Source: Thiobacillus sp.
GTDB lineage: Bacteria > Pseudomonadota > Gammaproteobacteria > Burkholderiales > Thiobacillaceae
NCBI GenBank assembly: GCA_024709165.1
Contig: JANJXF010000077.1
Location: forward strand, 1 to 64,000
Direction: 5' to 3'
DNA: 64,000 bases
Shown here: one piece after another, positions 10,006 through 21,074 of the stretch
Layout: each line of letters starts with the position of its first letter
How positions within the stretch are numbered: position 1 is the stretch's first letter
Position numbers and translations under genes: made by a program
Notes under the pieces: generated by a model
The model's input: the letters and a program-made list of their open reading frames with translations, nothing else
What the model was told of the DNA's origin: nothing
Database searches by the model: none

Positions 10006-11280
10006 ATGGACGAGCCGGAACAACGCGTCAGCATCGACCAGTTGCAAGTCGGGATGCACATTCGGCTGGAAACGTGGATGGACCACCCCTTCCTCTTCAG
10101 CAGTTTCAAGATCCGCAACGAAAAGCAATTGCAGCAGTTGCGCTCCCTCGGGATTTCGCACGTGTTGTGCGACCTTGGCAAGAGCGACCTGCCGCCGCTG
10201 CCGCCGCGGACCGCGGGCGCACCGCCTCCACCCCCGCCTCCGCCCGACCCCGAACTCGAGGCGATGTGGGAGGAGAAGAAACGCCGGCGTGACAGGCTTC
10301 TGCGCCAGCGCGAGGCGCTCGGCCAATGCGAACGGCAGTTCGCGGCCGGAGCGTCCACCGTCAAATCCCTGCTGCGCAACCTGTTTTCCCGTCCGCACGA
10401 ATCGATTGAACAGGCGCAGTCACTCGTGTCGGGGATGGTGGACTCGATGCTGGCGGACAAGGACGTCGTCCTGCACCTGGTGAATGCCAAGGCGGGCGAC
10501 GAAAACGCGTACTACCATGCCCTCAACGTCACGGTGCTGGCGCTGATCCTCGGAAAAGAGGCGCAGCTGAGCGCCGGCGACATGCGTGGGCTCGGGCTCG
10601 GTGCCTTGCTGCACGACATCGGCCGGGAGAAGATTCCCAGCCAGATCCTGTTGAACAAGTCGCCCTGGACGAAGGCCGAGTGCAGTTTTTACCAGCAGCA
10701 CGTGGCGTATGGCGTGGACATGGCGCGGCGCCTGCCGGGCATGTCCGATACCGCGACCGAGATCATTGCCAAGCACCACGAGATGCTGGATGGCAGCGGT
10801 TATCCGGAGCGTCTGAAGGAGGGGCAGATCGGCCGGCTCGCGCGCATCGTCGGCATTGCCAATGCGTTCGACAACCTGTGCAACCGTCCGAATCCCGGTG
10901 ACTCCATGACACCGGCCGAGGCGATTTCCTTCATGTTCAAGAAGGAAACCGGAAAATATGATCTTGTGCTGCTGCAGCTCTTCATCCGCTGCATGGGGGT
11001 GTATCCCCCGGGAACCGTGGTGCAACTGAGCAACGGCCAGATCGGCCTGGTCATGAGCGTGAATCCCGGCCAGTTGCTGCATCCCTCGCTTCTGCTTTAC
11101 GAACCGGGCGTTCCCAAGGAAGAGGCTCTCTGGATGGACATGCGGGAATCGCCGGAGCTCGGCATCGCCAAGGTCCTGCGTCCGGCCGAGCTGGATCGTG
11201 CCGTGCTGGCCTACCTCGATCCACGCACGCGGGTCAGTTACTTCACCGAAGGTGCGCTCACCGCCAGGCGTGGCGTCTGA
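10006..11280 (+). CDS. DUF3391 / HD-GYP domain protein (putative c-di-GMP phosphodiesterase)
   Basis: N-term RVSIDQLQVGMHIRLETWMDHPFLFSSFKI; HD-GYP motifs LLHDIGRE and HHEMLDGSGYPE; Pro-rich linker. Confidence 0.88.
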   Translation: MDEPEQRVSIDQLQVGMHIRLETWMDHPFLFSSFKIRNEKQLQQLRSLGISHVLCDLGKSDLPPLPPRTAGAPPPPPPPPDPELEAMWEEKKRRRDRLLRQREALGQCERQFAAGASTVKSLLRNLFSRPHESIEQAQSLVSGMVDSMLADKDVVLHLVNAKAGDENAYYHALNVTVLALILGKEAQLSAGDMRGLGLGALLHDIGREKIPSQILLNKSPWTKAECSFYQQHVAYGVDMARRLPGMSDTATEIIAKHHEMLDGSGYPERLKEGQIGRLARIVGIANAFDNLCNRPNPGDSMTPAEAISFMFKKETGKYDLVLLQLFIRCMGVYPPGTVVQLSNGQIGLVMSVNPGQLLHPSLLLYEPGVPKEEALWMDMRESPELGIAKVLRPAELDRAVLAYLDPRTRVSYFTEGALTARRGV

Positions 11281-11304
11281 GCCGGCCGTGTGCCGGCGCT
11301 CCGC

Positions 11305-13179
11305 TCAGATTTCGAGCTGTGCGCCGAGTTCGACCACCCGGTTGGCGGGAATCCTGAAGAAAGTCATCGGGCTGGCAGCATTGCGCGCCATCGCGGCGAA
11401 CAGGTGCTCGCGCCAGAGTTTCATGCCCTCGCCGCGTGTGGGGATGAGGTTTTCCCGACTGAGGAAAAATGTGGTGTCCATCATTTCGAACTGCATGCCG
11501 CAGGGACACGCCGCCAGCGCCCTGGGAATGTCGACGTCGTCCATGAAACCGTAACGGATGACGACGTGATAGACCCCCTCGGCCAGCGTTGCCAGTTCGA
11601 GCCGGCGGTCGTCGACCACATGGGGCACTTCGGCGTAGCGTACGTTGAGGATCACCACGCGTTCGTGCAGCACCTTGTTGTGCTTGAGGTTGTGTAGCAG
11701 GGCCGACGGCACCACGTTGGCGTGTGCCGTCATGAATACGGCGGTGCCGGGCACACGCATCGGCGGAGCCGCCAGCAGGCTCTCGACGAAAGGTGCAAGC
11801 GGCAGGGCCTTTTCGCGCAGCCGCAGTGTCACGATCTCACGACCGCGCTTCCAAGTGACCAGGAGGGTGAAGATGATCGATGCCACGACCAGAGGAAACC
11901 AGCCACCCTGGGGAATCTTCACGATATTCGCGCCGAAGAATGCGAGGTCGATCACAAGAAAGAACGCCACTGCCGCGGCGGCGAATCCGGCACCGAAATC
12001 CCATCGCACGCGCATGACCAGGCCCAGCAGCAGGGTATCGATGGCGAACGTCGCGGTGACGGCAATGCCGTAGGCCGCGGCGAGGTTGCTCGAACTCTGG
12101 AAGCCCAGTACCAGCAGGGCCACGCCGCTTGCCAGAGTCCAGTTGACGAAGGGGATGTAGATCTGGCCGGCCTCGGAAGCCGAGGTGTGACGGATGAACA
12201 GCCGCGGCGCGTAGCCCATCTGAATCACCTGGCGGGCAACCGAGAACGCGCCCGAGATAACGGCCTGCGAGGCAATCACTGTCGCTGCGGTGGCCAGGGC
12301 GATCATGGGATAAAGCGCCCAGCCTGGCGCAAGCAGGTAGAACGGATTGCGCACCGCCTCGGGCGTGGTGAGCAGCAGTGCGCCCTGGCCGAAGTAGTTG
12401 AGCACCAGGGCAGGCAGAACATAGGCGAACCAGATCAGCCGGATCGGACGACGGCCAAAGTGGCCCATGTCGGCGTACAGGGCCTCCGCGCCGGTGATCG
12501 CCAGCACCACGGCGCCGAGAATGAAAAAGCTTGCCACGCCGTGCGCGGCGAAGAATTTCAGGGCGTGGATCGGCAACAGCGCAACGAGAACCTGTGGATG
12601 CTGGAGAATGGCGAGCGTCCCCAGCAGGGCCAGCACGCCGAACCAGACCAGCATGACGGGACCGAACAAGGTGCCGATCGAGGCGGTACCGTGCTGCTGG
12701 ATGGCGAACAGACCCACCAGGATGCCCAGTGCGAGCGGCGCGATGAAGGGATGCAGGGCCGGTGCGCCCATTTCCAGGCCTTCCACGGCGGACAGCACGG
12801 AGATGGCCGGTGTGATGAGGGTGTCGCCGAAGAACAGCGAGGCGCCGAGAAAGCCCAGAGACATCACGATCCAGCGGCTGCGTGACGCCAGGGGAACATG
12901 CCCCTGCAGGAGAGAGAGCAGGGCGAGAATGCCGCCTTCCCCCTTGTTGTCGGCGCGCATCATGACGCTGACGTACTTGAGTGAGACCACCAGCATCAGC
13001 GACCAGAAGATCAGCGAGAGAATGCCCAGCACATTGTCCTGGCTCAGTGCCAGGCGATGCCCGCCGAACACTTCCTTCATCGTGTACAGGGGACTGGTGC
13101 CGATGTCGCCGAAGACGACCCCCAGAGCCCCGAGTGCGAGGGCGCTGGCCGTGGTGTGTGCCGGGCGGGGCTGGCTCAT
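11305..13179 (-). CDS. kup: Kup-family potassium uptake protein
   Basis: 624 aa, ALGALGVVFGDIGTSPLYTMKEVF; multiple TM segments. Confidence 0.95.
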   Translation of the reverse strand: MSQPRPAHTTASALALGALGVVFGDIGTSPLYTMKEVFGGHRLALSQDNVLGILSLIFWSLMLVVSLKYVSVMMRADNKGEGGILALLSLLQGHVPLASRSRWIVMSLGFLGASLFFGDTLITPAISVLSAVEGLEMGAPALHPFIAPLALGILVGLFAIQQHGTASIGTLFGPVMLVWFGVLALLGTLAILQHPQVLVALLPIHALKFFAAHGVASFFILGAVVLAITGAEALYADMGHFGRRPIRLIWFAYVLPALVLNYFGQGALLLTTPEAVRNPFYLLAPGWALYPMIALATAATVIASQAVISGAFSVARQVIQMGYAPRLFIRHTSASEAGQIYIPFVNWTLASGVALLVLGFQSSSNLAAAYGIAVTATFAIDTLLLGLVMRVRWDFGAGFAAAAVAFFLVIDLAFFGANIVKIPQGGWFPLVVASIIFTLLVTWKRGREIVTLRLREKALPLAPFVESLLAAPPMRVPGTAVFMTAHANVVPSALLHNLKHNKVLHERVVILNVRYAEVPHVVDDRRLELATLAEGVYHVVIRYGFMDDVDIPRALAACPCGMQFEMMDTTFFLSRENLIPTRGEGMKLWREHLFAAMARNAASPMTFFRIPANRVVELGAQLEI

Positions 13180-13314
13180 TCTTGTGCCGGAGCTGTCACA
13201 GGCGGACGGCGTCCTGACGGGCGATCTTTATCCGGCATTGTCTGGCGGGGCGTCCGAAGTCATTCAGAATAGCATGGTCGCTGTGCTTCGGGCACTCCGG
13301 CACGGGCAGCGGAT

Positions 13315-13917
13315 TCACGCTGGCCGGCGACGTTGCCACCATACATAGGCGCCAATGATGAGGGTGACGAAGGCGATGACGCCCGCGGTGATGAAGTGCT
13401 GGTATTCGCGGATGAGCGCCTCGTTGCCGCCGAGGAAATAGCCGAACAGCGTGAGCACGACCGACCACAGGCCGGCACCGAGACAGGTATAGAGCGCGAA
13501 CGCGGCGAGGTTCATGCGCGTGAGCCCGGCGGGAATCGAGATCAGGTGACGGATTCCCGGAATCAGGCGGCCGGTGAAGGTGGACACCGCGCCGTGCCTC
13601 GCGAAGAAGACATCGGTCCTGCGCAGCAGTTCGGGACGCACGAAGAACCAGCGGCCCCATCGTTCCAGGAAGGGGCGGCCGAGCCACAGCGCGACGACGT
13701 AGTTGAACGACGCGCCGACCAGACTGCCGACGGTCGACGCCAGCACGATCAGTCCGAAGTTCATCTGTCCCTGGTGCGCGAGATAACCCGCCGGGATCAG
13801 CACCAGTTCGCTCGGCACCGGCAGCACCGTGGACTCCAGCGCCATCAGGACGAAGATGCCGGTATAGCCCCAGTCATGGACGGTGGCGAGGATCCAGTCG
13901 ATGAAGTCGTGGAGCAT
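13315..13917 (-). CDS. DedA-family membrane protein
   Basis: 200 aa, PVPSELVLIPAGYLA...FTGRLIPGIRHLISIPAGLTRM. Confidence 0.9.
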   Translation of the reverse strand: MLHDFIDWILATVHDWGYTGIFVLMALESTVLPVPSELVLIPAGYLAHQGQMNFGLIVLASTVGSLVGASFNYVVALWLGRPFLERWGRWFFVRPELLRRTDVFFARHGAVSTFTGRLIPGIRHLISIPAGLTRMNLAAFALYTCLGAGLWSVVLTLFGYFLGGNEALIREYQHFITAGVIAFVTLIIGAYVWWQRRRPA

Positions 13918-13920
13918 GAT

Positions 13921-13969
13921 GGTGAGCGGTGAGCGGTGAGCGGTGAGCGGTGAGTGGTGAGTGGTGGGC
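13921..13969. repeat. Heptanucleotide tandem repeat (GGTGAGC)x4-(GGTGAGT)x2-GGTGGGC plus decaying copy
   Basis: Direct read of 13921-13969; dedA-secF spacer. Confidence 0.8.
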
Positions 13970-14011
13970 TCTGAGCGGGTTATATCGTCTCACTGTTTAC
14001 CGTTCACCGTC

Positions 14012-14944
14012 TCACACGACAGCTTCTTCCTTCTTCTCCACCGGCTTGATGAAGTGCTCGCGCTTGACGCCGAACATCAGCAGCAGCGGGCTGGCGACCA
14101 GGTTCGAGGAGTAGATGCCAAACATGATGCCAATGGTCAGCGCAAGCGCGAAGTTGTGCAACGCCTCGCCGCCGAAGAACAGCATGGAGAGCACCATGAT
14201 CTGGGTCGAGCCGTGGGTGATGATGGTGCGGCTCATGGTGCGGGTGATGGCGTCGTCGATGATGTGAGGGATGGTCGCGCCGCGCATCTTGCGGATGTTC
14301 TCGCGGATGCGGTCGAACACCACCACCGATTCGTTGACCGAGTAGCCGAGGATCGCCAGCACGCCGGCCAGCACGGTCAGCGTGAACTCCCACTGGAAGA
14401 AGGCGAATACACCAAGGATGATCACGATGTCGTGCAGGTTGGCAAGCATCCCCGCCACCGCGAAGCGCCATTCGAAGCGCACCGCGAGATAGGCCATGAT
14501 GCCGAAGGAAACCACCAGCAGCGCCAGTGCACCGTTGTCGTAGAGTTCCTTGCCGACCTGCGGGCCGACGAAGTCGACGCGCTTGAGTTCGACCGTTCCA
14601 TCAGTGGCCTTCAGGGCCGTCATGACACGGTTGCTGGTGTCCGCCGCGTTGGCGTCACCCTTGTTGGGCAGGCGGATCAGCACGTCGTGGCTGGTGCCGA
14701 AGTTCTGCACGGAGATTTCGGGCAGGCCCGTCTTTTCCAGTGCGGTGCGGATGGCAGGGAGGTTGGCTGGCTGGGTGTAGCTGACCTCGATCAGCGTGCC
14801 GCCGGTGAAATCGACGCCGAGATTCAGGCCGCGGTCCCACAGCGCCCATATCGAGAACAGGAAGGTGATCAGCGAAATCGCCGTCGTCGCCTTCCCCCAG
14901 CTCATGAAGGGAATGGTTTTCCGGAAGGGGAAGAATTCAAGCAT
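14012..14944 (-). CDS. secF: Protein translocase subunit SecF
   Basis: 310 aa; FTGGTLIEVSYTQP, SVNESVVVFDRIREN. Confidence 0.96.
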   Translation of the reverse strand: MLEFFPFRKTIPFMSWGKATTAISLITFLFSIWALWDRGLNLGVDFTGGTLIEVSYTQPANLPAIRTALEKTGLPEISVQNFGTSHDVLIRLPNKGDANAADTSNRVMTALKATDGTVELKRVDFVGPQVGKELYDNGALALLVVSFGIMAYLAVRFEWRFAVAGMLANLHDIVIILGVFAFFQWEFTLTVLAGVLAILGYSVNESVVVFDRIRENIRKMRGATIPHIIDDAITRTMSRTIITHGSTQIMVLSMLFFGGEALHNFALALTIGIMFGIYSSNLVASPLLLMFGVKREHFIKPVEKKEEAVV

Positions 14945-14954
14945 GATCGGTTCC

Positions 14955-16769
14955 TTAGATCGAAACCTTGGACAGACGCGGCTGACGGCCGTAGCTGAGG
15001 TTGACCATCGCGCGCGACACGGTTACCGCGCTGAACATGGATGTGAGAATACCCAGGCACAACACCACCGCGAAGCCGCGCACCGGGCCGGAGCCCAGCC
15101 AGAACAGCGCGATGCCGGCGATCAGGGTGGTGACGTTGGAGTCGAGAATCGTGGCCCAGGCGCGTTCGTAGCCGGCGTGGATCGCGGCCTGCGGCGTGGC
15201 GCCGTTGCGCAGTTCTTCCCGTACGCGTTCGTTGATCAGCACGTTGGCGTCGATCGCCATGCCGAGGGTGAGGGCGATCGCCGCCATGCCGGGTAGCGTC
15301 AACGTGGCCTGCAGCATGGAGAGCAGGGCGACCAGGAAAAAGCCGTTGATGGCGAGCGCGACCGAGGAGAACAGGCCGAACACGCGATAGTAGATGGTCA
15401 TGAAGGCCACCACCGTGAGGAATCCCCAGATATTGGAGTGGAAGCCTTTGGCGATGTTTTCCGCGCCCATGCTGGGGCCGACGGTACGTTCCTCGACGAT
15501 CTGCATCGGCGCGGCCAGCGCGCCGGCGCGTAGCAGCAGCGCGACGTCGGATGCTTCCTGGGCGGACTCCATGCCGGTGATCTGCACCCGGCCGCCGCCG
15601 ATTTCCTCACGGATCACCGGTGCGGTGATTGCTTCGGCGACCCCCTTCTCGATCAGCAGGATGGCCATGCGCTTGCCGACATTCTCGCGCGTGATGTCCT
15701 TGAAGATGCGCGCGCCCTTGCCGTCGAGGTTGATGTGTACCGCCGCCTGGCCGCTCTGGCTGTCGAAGCCGGGCGAGGCGTCGGTGATCGAGTCGCCGGT
15801 CAGCACCACGTCTTTTTTCACCGCAATCGGCACGCCTTCGCGGCTTGGCACGATCTCTGCCCCAAACGGCGCCTGGCCCTGGCCGATGGCGATCGGGTCG
15901 GCCTGCTCGTCGACCATGCGCACTTCCAGCGTGGCGGTGCGGCCGAGGATGTCCTTCGCCTTGGCGGTGTCCTGCACACCGGGCAGCTGCACGACGACGC
16001 GGCTGGCGCCCTGCTGCTGAATCACTGGCTCGGCGACCCCGAGTTCGTTGACGCGGTTGCGCAGTGTGGTGATGTTCTGTTGCAGGGCGAATTCCTGCAC
16101 GCGCTTTTCCGATTCGGGCTTGAGGCGTGCGGTGAGGGTGAAGCCGTCGGCCTGGTCTTCGGAGGTGAAAGCCAGATCGGTGAACGTCGTGCCCAGCTTG
16201 TTGGCGGCGGCGTCGCGCTGGTCGCGCGTGGCGAAGTGGACCGTGACGGCGTTGCCCTCGCGGACGATGCGGCCGTAGCGGATCTTGTCGCTACGCAACT
16301 CCGTGCGAAAGTCGTTCTGGTAGCGCACCGCGGCTTTTTCCAGTGCCGCCTTCATGTCGACTTCCAGCAGGAAATGCACGCCACCGCGCAGGTCGAGGCC
16401 GAGGTACATCGGCAGTGCATTGATCGAGGAGAGCCAAGCCGGCGAGGCCGACACGAGGTTGAGCGCGACGGTGTAACGGTTGCCGAGCGCGGTCTGCAGC
16501 ACGTCCTTCGCCTTGATCTGCGTATCGGTGCTGGCGAGGCGGACCTTGACGCTGTTGCCCGCCAGTTCGGCGCCGTGATAGGCGAGCCCCCCTGTTTTCA
16601 GTGCGGCCTCGATCTGGCCCAGCAGTGCCGTATCGGCCTTTTCGGTGGTACGCACCGGCGAGACCTGGACAGCCGGCACCTCGCCGAAAAAGTTGGGCAG
16701 GGCGAAAAGAAAGGCCACCACCAGCGTGATGCCGACGAGGATGTATTTCCAGAGCGGATAGCGGTTCAT
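14955..16769 (-). CDS. secD: Protein translocase subunit SecD
   Basis: 604 aa; LGLDLRGGVHFLLEVD, GMAIDANVLINERVREE. Confidence 0.96.
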   Translation of the reverse strand: MNRYPLWKYILVGITLVVAFLFALPNFFGEVPAVQVSPVRTTEKADTALLGQIEAALKTGGLAYHGAELAGNSVKVRLASTDTQIKAKDVLQTALGNRYTVALNLVSASPAWLSSINALPMYLGLDLRGGVHFLLEVDMKAALEKAAVRYQNDFRTELRSDKIRYGRIVREGNAVTVHFATRDQRDAAANKLGTTFTDLAFTSEDQADGFTLTARLKPESEKRVQEFALQQNITTLRNRVNELGVAEPVIQQQGASRVVVQLPGVQDTAKAKDILGRTATLEVRMVDEQADPIAIGQGQAPFGAEIVPSREGVPIAVKKDVVLTGDSITDASPGFDSQSGQAAVHINLDGKGARIFKDITRENVGKRMAILLIEKGVAEAITAPVIREEIGGGRVQITGMESAQEASDVALLLRAGALAAPMQIVEERTVGPSMGAENIAKGFHSNIWGFLTVVAFMTIYYRVFGLFSSVALAINGFFLVALLSMLQATLTLPGMAAIALTLGMAIDANVLINERVREELRNGATPQAAIHAGYERAWATILDSNVTTLIAGIALFWLGSGPVRGFAVVLCLGILTSMFSAVTVSRAMVNLSYGRQPRLSKVSI

Positions 16770-16888
16770 TTCCGAGGTTGGGCGTTAGGAGTTGGCGGCT
16801 AGGGAATTCGGGGGATGCAGGGCTGGATATCGCATGCACGAGGCCGCAAAACCCTGGCCCCTGGATTCTGGTTCCTGTTCCCTTGCAG

Positions 16889-17206
16889 TCACAGGCTCTT
16901 GATCGTGCCCTTGGGCAGCAGCGTCTGGATCGCCTGCTTCTGTACGTGAGTGATCACGCCGTCGGCGATTTCCAGTGCGACGTACTGCTCGCCGAGCTTC
17001 GTTACTTTGCCGACCTGGCCACTGGCAGTGACGACCTCATCGCCCTTGGTCAGGTCCGACAGCATCTTCTTCTGCTCCTTGGCGCGCTTCATCTGCGGGC
17101 GGATGAGCATGAACCAGAACAGGATGAAAATGATGATGAGCGGCAGGAAATCCGTGAGACCGGGGGTGGCCGGCGCGGCGGCCTGGGCATGCGCAAGTGA
17201 AATCAT
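16889..17206 (-). CDS. yajC: Preprotein translocase subunit YajC
   Basis: 105 aa; LIIIFILFWFMLIRPQMKRAKEQKKMLSDLTKGDEVVTASG. Confidence 0.95.
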   Translation of the reverse strand: MISLAHAQAAAPATPGLTDFLPLIIIFILFWFMLIRPQMKRAKEQKKMLSDLTKGDEVVTASGQVGKVTKLGEQYVALEIADGVITHVQKQAIQTLLPKGTIKSL

Positions 17207-17252
17207 GGAATGAAGCTCCAGTTCAGGGCGATTCGACTAAAACCTAAGGATT

Positions 17253-19387
<2,135 letters not shown>

Positions 19388-19410
19388 GGGGCGCGATTAT
19401 AGCCGCCGCC

Positions 19411-19439
19411 TTGCAGCGCCTCGGGCGAACGGTGATAAT
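19411..19439 (+). promoter_or_regulatory. Candidate sigma70-like promoter for tRNA-Leu (TTGCAG-17-GATAAT)
   Basis: -35 at 19411-19416, 17 nt spacer, -10 at 19434-19439. Confidence 0.5.
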
Positions 19440-19479
19440 GCGCGGCTTCCGTGCCGGCCGCGTTCGCGGCCGGTCCCTT

Positions 19480-19564
19480 GCCCGGGTGGCGGAATCGGTA
19501 GACGCAGCGGATTCAAAATCCGCCGCCGCAAGGTGTGGGGGTTCGAGTCCCCCCCCGGGCACCA
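19480..19564 (+). tRNA. tRNA-Leu (anticodon CAA), CCA encoded
   Basis: Acceptor stem GCCCGGG/CCCGGGC, anticodon stem-loop GCGGA-TTCAAAA-TCCGC, T-arm GGGGGTTCGAGTCCCCC, 3' ACCA; 85 nt with class II variable arm. Confidence 0.95.
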
Positions 19565-19770
19565 GCAGTCCAGTTATGGAGATGGCGCGTAGAGCCACGG
19601 GATACCAACCGGGGCGCGACGGGCTTTACGATACCAGGAGCCTCCGGGGTGGCCTGCGAACGCGATCTGATCGCGTCGATGGCAAGCGGGAGCGACTGCC
19701 GCCATTGCAAAGAGCATCGGTTTACAGAACCAATCGGCCAGGCCCACGCCCGTCGCGGGTGCCCCATCGC

Positions 19771-19799
19771 TTGCGGCCGATCCTGGCCGCCGCTACAAT
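19771..19799 (+). promoter_or_regulatory. Candidate promoter TTGCGG-17-TACAAT upstream of the small CxxC protein
   Basis: -35 19771-19776, 17 nt spacer, -10 19794-19799. Confidence 0.45.
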
Positions 19800-19903
19800 C
19801 TCCCCGGACGTGTCGCACGTCCAGCGCCCTTGCATGGCGCTCTCCTTTGGCTCATCGCTTTCACCGGCGAAGGGTTTCATTCGTTCATTTCAAGGAGAAA
19901 ACC

Positions 19904-20272
19904 ATGCGTCAAACCCGCACCAAAACCATTCAGGAAGACATCGTCGTCTGCGACCGTTGCCATCGCGAGATGGACCCGGAGAGCACGGATCTCGAGTGGC
20001 AGGAACGAATCGCGATACGTTTCCGCGCCGGCTATGGCAGCGTGTTCGGCGACGGCAATCTGGTCGAAGCCGATATCTGCCAGTACTGCCTGCAGGAAGT
20101 CTTCGGGAAATATCTGCGCATCACGGAGGACGATCCCTTCGACCCCAAACACAAGCTTGGCGATGAAGCATCCAGGGGCTACCAGGAATATCAGTTGCAG
20201 CAAATTCTGGCGACGGAGAATTTCCTGAAGAACTTCCGCGAGGCGGTTCAGGCCAGGCAAGAGAAAGACTGA
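19904..20272 (+). CDS. Conserved-looking small protein with two CxxC pairs (possible zinc binding)
   Basis: 122 aa MRQTRTKTIQEDIVVCDRCHREM...ICQYCLQEVFGKYLRI; strong SD AAGGAGAAAACC. Confidence 0.75.
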   Translation: MRQTRTKTIQEDIVVCDRCHREMDPESTDLEWQERIAIRFRAGYGSVFGDGNLVEADICQYCLQEVFGKYLRITEDDPFDPKHKLGDEASRGYQEYQLQQILATENFLKNFREAVQARQEKD

Positions 20273-20318
20273 ACCTTCGGCGCCCCGGCAGATGCCGGGG
20301 CCTGATGAGCATGGAAAC

Positions 20319-20765
20319 ATGGACATTCGACCCATCCGACCGACTGAGTTGAATGCGCTGATCGCGCTGTATGCGCATCTGCACACGTCGGACGATCCCC
20401 TTCCGGAGCCAGTGGTCGTCGACGCCGTCTGGCAGGAACTCATGGCGAACCCGCGTGACAGGGTTTTCGGCGTCTACGTGGACGATAGCCTGGTCTCAAG
20501 CTGCGCCCTCACCGTCGTTCCGAATCTCACACGCGGGTGCAGGCCGTATGGCGTGATCGAGAATGTGGTGACCCATCCGGCCCATCGGAATAGGGGCTAC
20601 GGCAAGGCGTTGCTGTCTCATGCGCTCTCGTTCGCCTGGTCCGTCGGCTGCTACAAGGTCATGGTGTTCACGGGAAAAAAGGACCCGGCGACGCGTCGAT
20701 TCTACGAGGCGGCCGGATTTGATCGCCATGAAAAGCAAGCCTTCGTTGCCACGCCGACGGACTGA
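20319..20765 (+). CDS. GNAT-family N-acetyltransferase
   Basis: MDIRPIRPTELNALIALYAHLH...GVIENVVTHPAHRNRGYGKALLSHALSFAWSVGCYKVMVFTG: acetyl-CoA motif (R/Q)xxGxG/A. Confidence 0.88.
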   Translation: MDIRPIRPTELNALIALYAHLHTSDDPLPEPVVVDAVWQELMANPRDRVFGVYVDDSLVSSCALTVVPNLTRGCRPYGVIENVVTHPAHRNRGYGKALLSHALSFAWSVGCYKVMVFTGKKDPATRRFYEAAGFDRHEKQAFVATPTD

Positions 20766-20846
20766 TCTTGCGCGCCCCGGCGACTGGTTCGCCCCTCCCC
20801 GATGCTGGCGCCTCCCCGATTGCAGCGAAGGGGCTACTGGGCTAAA

Positions 20847-20930
20847 CCCGGATTGTCCATTAGCCCCGCTTGCGGGAGAGGGCGAAAACCAGTCCATGCA
20901 CCACGTTTGATGTCCAATGGACAATTTGGG
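20847..20930. repeat. Long-arm inverted repeat CCCGGATTGTCCATT ... AATGGACAATTTGGG upstream of pgi
   Basis: 15 bp stem (2 G-T wobbles) between 20847-20861 and 20916-20930. Confidence 0.6.
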
Positions 20931-21074
20931 CTAAAAAGAAAAAAAGACATGCAATTTTTTGCCATGTCATGCACGTCTTGCGGGTATCTGCTAACTTCGG
21001 CCATAGGCGGGCGGCGGCGGTGGCGAGCACCGGGCGACCGTCATGGCATCCCGGTGGAACAGGAGGTTGCACGC

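Noticed and set aside
11281-11304. GCCGGC-cgtgt-GCCGGC hairpin between HD-GYP gene and kup as terminator
   Set aside because: Only 6 bp and no U-tract on either strand; insufficient to call.
19549-19556. C8 tract as a slippage locus
   Set aside because: Part of the tRNA-Leu T-arm/acceptor sequence and fully explained by it.
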